Of a DNA stretch of 17,870 nt, positions 14,389-17,870 are shown piece by piece (positions within the stretch are counted from its first letter, which is position 1; every line of letters starts with the position of its first letter). The DNA is from Chrysochromulina tobinii (Eukaryota > Haptophyta > Prymnesiales > Chrysochromulinaceae): NCBI GenBank assembly GCA_001275005.1, contig JWZX01003180.1:1-17870 (forward strand), read 5' to 3'. The notes under the pieces are model-generated. The model was not told the DNA's origin, ran no database searches, and saw only the letters and a program-made list of their open reading frames with translations. The position numbers and the translations under genes were made by a program.

Positions 14389-16422
14389 ATGCAGGCCGTC
14401 CGCGATGCCTTCCCACTGGCCATGGTGAGCGAAACCTTTCCCCACGATGTGGACCAGCGCATAGACAAAATCCTTCTCGAATCGTGCACGACTCGATGGA
14501 GCGTCGGATACGCACAGTTCTGGTACGGCAGCAACCAATTCCGTGAGGGGTACGACAAGGACCTGGAGCTCGTGGCCAACAGTATTGGCATCACCGCACT
14601 CATGCTCGCCGCCATGGAGGGCAACGTCGACGCCGCTCGGATCCTGCTCCGCCGCGGCGCAAGCGTCGGCCTGGTCAATTGCTACGGACGGACAGCCATC
14701 ATCCTGGCGGCGATGGCCGGCCATGTGGAGATGGTTAAGCTGCTGCTGAGTGTTGACGCGCCGATCGACATCAGCGACGCCTTCGGGCGCGATGCGCTCG
14801 CGTGGGCCGAGGCGCGCGGGCACAAGCATGTGGCCATCCTCGTGCGCAAGCACGCGCACGAGCGGCGTGACTGGCGCATGGAGATGCTGCGCGAGCGCGA
14901 GGCGCATCGGGCGGCGATAGCGGGTAAGATGAGCTCTGGCAGCCCCAGCAGTGCCGGCGGTGCCATCGACGGCGCGCGTTACCAGCCTGGCGCCGATGCG
15001 GCGGTGGACGCGTCGTACGACGCGAGCGCACGCAGTGCGACGAGCAGCGCGCGACGGGAGACGGCATGTTCAAGTACCTCGTTCGCAGGGCCGTCGTACG
15101 CCGTGCCCACGTCGAGCCATGAGGCCGTCGGCTCCGCGCGCCACAACCGCGCGCCCTTCCGTCGCATCGGTCCCATTGGCTTCGGCGTGCTCTCCTCGCG
15201 CAAAGGAGCCCTACCAGCAGCGGTGGCGCAAAAGCACGGGCTTGCGCCGGTCGCGGGCGCGCCCGCTGCGGCGCCTGTGCTGAGCCCAACGAAGGCGTCC
15301 GCCAAGTCCTCCACCACCACCTCCACCGCCTCGAGCGTCAGCAGCGCGAGCGGTATCAGCAGCGCCGTCTCGGGCATCAGCAGCGCCGTCTCGGGCAGCT
15401 TCGCCTCGTCCTCCGCGACAAGCGTCGTCTCGGGCACTCCACCGGCTACGGGTCTTCGACCGGTAGGGAGCAGCGGCAGCGGCAGCAAGCCGAAGCCATC
15501 ATCGGCAATCAGCAAGGGCATCCTCTCCGTGCGCTCGGCAGTGACGGCGCCGCGCCGCGGCTTCCTCTCGTCGCGCGCGAAGCCCACGAAGGGGGAGAAG
15601 GCCATCAGGGACGCGGCAAGTGCCTCGAGTGCCTCTGCAGGAGGAGCCGGTGCTGATGAGGATGGCGGCGGCGGCGGCGGCGGCGGCGGCGGTTGGTTCG
15701 CGCGTACGTTCGGCGCGATGAGCAAGCGCACTCCGTCGCCCACACAGCCCACACAGGCGCTTCCCGGCGCTGCCGCCCCGACCAAGGGCCAGATGGCCGA
15801 CGAGGGACCTCTCCCAGGTGACGAGGCAGCTCATCAGAATGCCCGGTGGGCAGCCGATGTGGCGAACTATGACGGCTCGGCGCGCACACAGGGCGCCAAG
15901 AGCTCCGTGCGCGGCTCTGCTCGCACGGATTTCTCTTCTGCGCGCTCGGCGGTGTTGTCGACGCGTTCCATGCCCGGCTTCATCTCAAAGTTCTCCCTCG
16001 GGAGTGCGGACGGCCGGCTAGGCGCTCGCGCCGGGTCGAGCACGAATCCGAATCTCGATCTCTTCCTGGCCACACAAAAGGCGCGGGAAGCCGGCGCGCA
16101 CGGCGGAGCGACCTCAGATCGCGGCCCATCCAATGCCTGGGAGCCGTTGCCAATGGAGACGCTCCCCGACTCGATGGCGGCACGCCGGCACCACGACCGC
16201 GAGTGGGAGGAGCGACTGCGCATGAAGCACGAGCTACGCTCTGTCGACTCCAAAAAGTTCCACTCGAGCCGCCGACGCCACTGGATGAGCTCATCGCGTC
16301 GGTGGATAGAGCGGCGTAAGGAGGTGAAGGCGTCGATGACGCCCAAGGATAGGAAAGCCTCTCGCCTGCGCCTCTACTCGTCACCGAGGCACTACACGAC
16401 CCAGCCGCGTGTCTACACGTGA
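14389..16422 (+). CDS. Ankyrin-repeat protein with long disordered Ser/Gly-rich region
   Basis: 677 residues, single exon. ATG 14389 is the first after an in-frame TAA 21 nt upstream. Residues 1-65 are a short helical lead. Residues 67-97 (GITALMLAAMEGNVDAARIL), about 99-131 (GRTAIILAAMAGHVEMVKLL) and about 132-157 (GRDALAWAEARGHKHVAIL) are three ankyrin repeats, so the protein probably binds a partner protein. A charged helix (HERRDWRMEMLREREAHR) follows. Residues about 180-600 are low-complexity, rich in Ser, Ala, Gly and Arg, with a duplicated ISSAVSG (21-bp repeat, 15355-15396), ten consecutive glycines (15664-15693) and recurring SAR motifs. The C-terminus is strongly basic. No enzymatic domain is seen. 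The specific role is unknown. Confidence 0.9.
   Translation: MQAVRDAFPLAMVSETFPHDVDQRIDKILLESCTTRWSVGYAQFWYGSNQFREGYDKDLELVANSIGITALMLAAMEGNVDAARILLRRGASVGLVNCYGRTAIILAAMAGHVEMVKLLLSVDAPIDISDAFGRDALAWAEARGHKHVAILVRKHAHERRDWRMEMLREREAHRAAIAGKMSSGSPSSAGGAIDGARYQPGADAAVDASYDASARSATSSARRETACSSTSFAGPSYAVPTSSHEAVGSARHNRAPFRRIGPIGFGVLSSRKGALPAAVAQKHGLAPVAGAPAAAPVLSPTKASAKSSTTTSTASSVSSASGISSAVSGISSAVSGSFASSSATSVVSGTPPATGLRPVGSSGSGSKPKPSSAISKGILSVRSAVTAPRRGFLSSRAKPTKGEKAIRDAASASSASAGGAGADEDGGGGGGGGGGWFARTFGAMSKRTPSPTQPTQALPGAAAPTKGQMADEGPLPGDEAAHQNARWAADVANYDGSARTQGAKSSVRGSARTDFSSARSAVLSTRSMPGFISKFSLGSADGRLGARAGSSTNPNLDLFLATQKAREAGAHGGATSDRGPSNAWEPLPMETLPDSMAARRHHDREWEERLRMKHELRSVDSKKFHSSRRRHWMSSSRRWIERRKEVKASMTPKDRKASRLRLYSSPRHYTTQPRVYT
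15664..15693 (+). repeat. GGC microsatellite coding ten glycines
   Basis: Nine GGC codons and one GGT form a Gly10 run between DED and WFAR in the disordered part of the ankyrin protein. It is likely to vary in length between strains. Confidence 0.9.
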
Positions 16423-16470
16423 CGCGCGGCGCAACATCGTTATGTGCACGAGGGATGTCAAATGCCGCTC

Positions 16471-16476
16471 AATAAA
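16471..16476 (+). terminator. Possible polyadenylation signal AATAAA
   Basis: An AATAAA lies 48 nt after the ankyrin gene stop codon, a usual distance for a eukaryotic poly(A) signal. Use of this hexamer in the source organism is not established. Confidence 0.4.
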
Positions 16477-16594
16477 GCATGACCTGTGTGTGTCGTGCGG
16501 CAGTGCGACGAAATCGACTGCCCGGGGTCCGGGGAGGCCAGTGGGCACATCGTGATTGCAAATTGATACGATACGTACGTTACTTCGCTTTAAA

Positions 16595-17608
16595 TTACAG
16601 ATAACACATCGGGAACAACTGGGCGACCCCGGGATCCCGATCATAGTCGTCAGTGCTGGACTCAGTGCAGTCAGTCGCCGCCTCCTCTGCCACCCACGAG
16701 TCGACCAAGGCACACCACGCATCATCGGCCGGCCTTCCCGCTAGAATGGCCTCGGGCACCGCCTCGCACGGCAGATGCTCGTACAGCCGGCTGTACTCGC
16801 TCCCGACGAGCACGAACTTGGTGGAGAGGGAGTCGGCCTTGAGAAAGGGGCGGAGCAGTGTGAAGACTGACTTGAGGAAACGCGGCTCGTGCAAGACGTA
16901 GAGAACCGCCACACGCGCGGGGAAGCAGTCCTGTAGGATCGCGACGCCGCGTGCGACGTCAGCTCTCCCGAACCGCGAGAAGAGGCGTATCCCGAAGCCA
17001 CGGAAGTCGAGCAGCAGTGCGATGCCATTTGTCTGTGCACCCGGTCGCTGGAGCGCGCGATGGAGCAAGTAGTATCCTGATCTTTGGTGTGCTTCGAGTG
17101 TGCCATTGGCAGGATCGAAGCGGTGCATCGACTGCGTGAGTACAACGTGCCCGTACCGATCGCGTGCGGTTAGGAGCGTGTTGAAGCCGGAGCGCAGCGC
17201 CGGAGCGACCGCCGCGGCACACACGGCGCCAGGGACGTGCCAGCCGACGCGCTCTCGGAAGGCGATATAGTTACATGCGAGCGTGTGCGCCTTGTCCAGC
17301 TGGTACCGTTTGGCGCGAAGGCACGCCCGCACGAAGCCACGCGCTGCCGCCGCCCTTGGTAGCAGCGCGGCGAGCTCCGCCTCGAGCTTCGCGCCTTCAA
17401 GAGCAGAGCCGCACTCCGCTGCCACCACCCCCGCACGCCAGGTCACGCTGCCAGCGCCGAGCCAGGCGACGTTACCAGCAACGGCCGCTCCGGTTTGTTG
17501 CTTGCTGTTTGGGTGGTCAGCTTCGATGGCGGGCGGCCTGCCACACGACATTGCCACGAGCATTCCGAGAAGAGCGCGCTCGGTTTTCCTAAATGGAAGG
17601 CGACCCAT
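16595..17608 (-). CDS. CRAL-TRIO (SEC14-like) lipid-binding protein
   Basis: 337 residues from ATG 17608. Residues 92-117 (FVRACLRAKRYQLDKA and following) match the CRAL-TRIO N-terminal helix pattern. Residues about 147-290 carry the lipid-binding domain: LLLDFRGFG (198-206), ILQDCFPARVAVLYVLHEP, and FLKSVFTLLRPFLK, the helix that usually gates the pocket, then KFVLVGSE. The family binds hydrophobic ligands such as phosphoinositides, tocopherol or retinoids; the ligand here is unknown. The N-terminus (MGRLPFRKTERALLGMLVAM) is basic then hydrophobic and could be a targeting signal. The frame stays open upstream with ATGs at 17674 and 17695. I prefer 17608 because the upstream part is AT-richer and overlaps an inverted repeat and a 13-bp direct repeat. 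It converges with the ankyrin gene, the stops being 172 bp apart. Confidence 0.85.
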   Translation of the reverse strand: MGRLPFRKTERALLGMLVAMSCGRPPAIEADHPNSKQQTGAAVAGNVAWLGAGSVTWRAGVVAAECGSALEGAKLEAELAALLPRAAAARGFVRACLRAKRYQLDKAHTLACNYIAFRERVGWHVPGAVCAAAVAPALRSGFNTLLTARDRYGHVVLTQSMHRFDPANGTLEAHQRSGYYLLHRALQRPGAQTNGIALLLDFRGFGIRLFSRFGRADVARGVAILQDCFPARVAVLYVLHEPRFLKSVFTLLRPFLKADSLSTKFVLVGSEYSRLYEHLPCEAVPEAILAGRPADDAWCALVDSWVAEEAATDCTESSTDDYDRDPGVAQLFPMCYL

Positions 17609-17617
17609 GGAAGTGCT

Positions 17618-17660
17618 TGCATTGTACTTGTAAGCAGTCAGTTCCCCATTGTACAATGCA
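17618..17660. repeat. Inverted repeat upstream of the SEC14-like gene
   Basis: Perfect 10-bp arms tgcattgtac (17618-17627) and gtacaatgca (17651-17660) are separated by 23 nt, just upstream of the preferred start codon. It could be a dyad protein-binding site or an RNA hairpin in the 5' UTR. Confidence 0.7.
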
Positions 17661-17669
17661 AACCAAGTT

Positions 17670-17703
17670 GGCATGTGGGGACCCAAAGTCGGCATGTGGG
17701 GAC
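17670..17703. repeat. 13-bp direct repeat
   Basis: The sequence ggcatgtggggac occurs at 17670-17682 and 17691-17703, in the 5' flank of the minus-strand SEC14-like gene. Both copies supply an alternative upstream ATG to that gene (HMPT in each case). Confidence 0.8.
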
Positions 17704-17746
17704 GCTCGCACGTATGTACGAGCACGCGCCCAATGCACGCGCCATG

Positions 17747-17762
17747 TGCACATGCATGTGCA
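17747..17762. repeat. 16-bp perfect palindrome
   Basis: The sequence tgcacatgcatgtgca reads the same on both strands. It lies about 140 bp upstream of the SEC14-like start. Confidence 0.8.
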
Positions 17763-17776
17763 TCAGATGTGCCGTG

Positions 17777-17796
17777 TCAGTTCAGTTCAGTTCAGT
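17777..17796. repeat. Pentanucleotide microsatellite (tcagt)4
   Basis: Four exact copies of tcagt. The remainder, 17797-17870, shows no feature I can support. Confidence 0.9.
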
Positions 17797-17870
17797 TTCT
17801 TCGCGGTCCCTCCACGCTCACTCCACCACCGTCTCAAAGGACGGCTCCGCGCCCCTCGGTCAACACAAGT

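Noticed and set aside
17630-17668. PH-domain-like start (WFALYNGELTAYKY) upstream of the SEC14-like protein
   Set aside because: Only one strand's worth of the motif is present, nothing of the rest of a PH domain follows, and the DNA carries an inverted repeat and lower GC than the gene.
1-17870. tRNA, rRNA, transposase or retroelement genes
   Set aside because: I found no cloverleaf, rRNA-like stretch, transposase or reverse-transcriptase motif by eye. A covariance-model and profile search would be needed to exclude small ones.

Overview
The window looks like nuclear DNA of a GC-rich unicellular eukaryote. The reasons are: an animal/plant-style long GMP synthase interrupted by four short GT-AG introns (79 to 166 nt), no ribosome-binding-site pattern, monocistronic genes in mixed orientation, an AATAAA near one 3' end, and very large repeat-rich proteins. 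GC-rich third codon positions, GTGCG-type intron donors and abundant tandem duplication suggest an alga, perhaps a haptophyte. That placement is an inference with modest confidence.

Layout, left to right. (1) 1-1398: an unresolved small plus-strand gene or gene remnant starting near 177, then about 340 bp without a supportable gene. (2) 1399-7083, plus: a single-exon 1894-residue membrane protein. It has an XK-related-like membrane region, a coiled coil, a short leucine-rich stretch, about 98 tandem copies of a 10-residue repeat, and a disordered tail. (3) 7084-7576: convergent intergenic spacer. (4) 7577-10591, minus: a 1004-residue fusion of an AAE3/Pcs60-like acyl-CoA synthetase with an integral-membrane acyltransferase-3 domain. 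(5) 10592-10961: head-to-head promoter region with a 51-codon upstream ORF. (6) 10962-13501, plus: GMP synthase (682 residues, five exons) with an N-terminal segment resembling a DPY-30/RII-alpha docking domain. (7) 13469-14009: three successive tandem-repeat blocks (61, 18 and 24 bp units), the first of which duplicates the last codons and stop of GMP synthase. (8) 14389-16422, plus: ankyrin-repeat protein with a long Ser/Gly-rich disordered region. (9) 16595-17608, minus: CRAL-TRIO (SEC14-like) lipid-binding protein.

The genes do not form an evident pathway; they are independent transcription units. The most unusual points are the decapeptide solenoid attached to a scramblase-like membrane region, the synthetase-acyltransferase fusion, the docking-domain GMP synthase, and the GMP synthase introns. 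Two of those introns begin with a near-perfect copy of the exon that follows them, and two others carry internal duplications, which suggests intron origin or remodelling by local tandem duplication.
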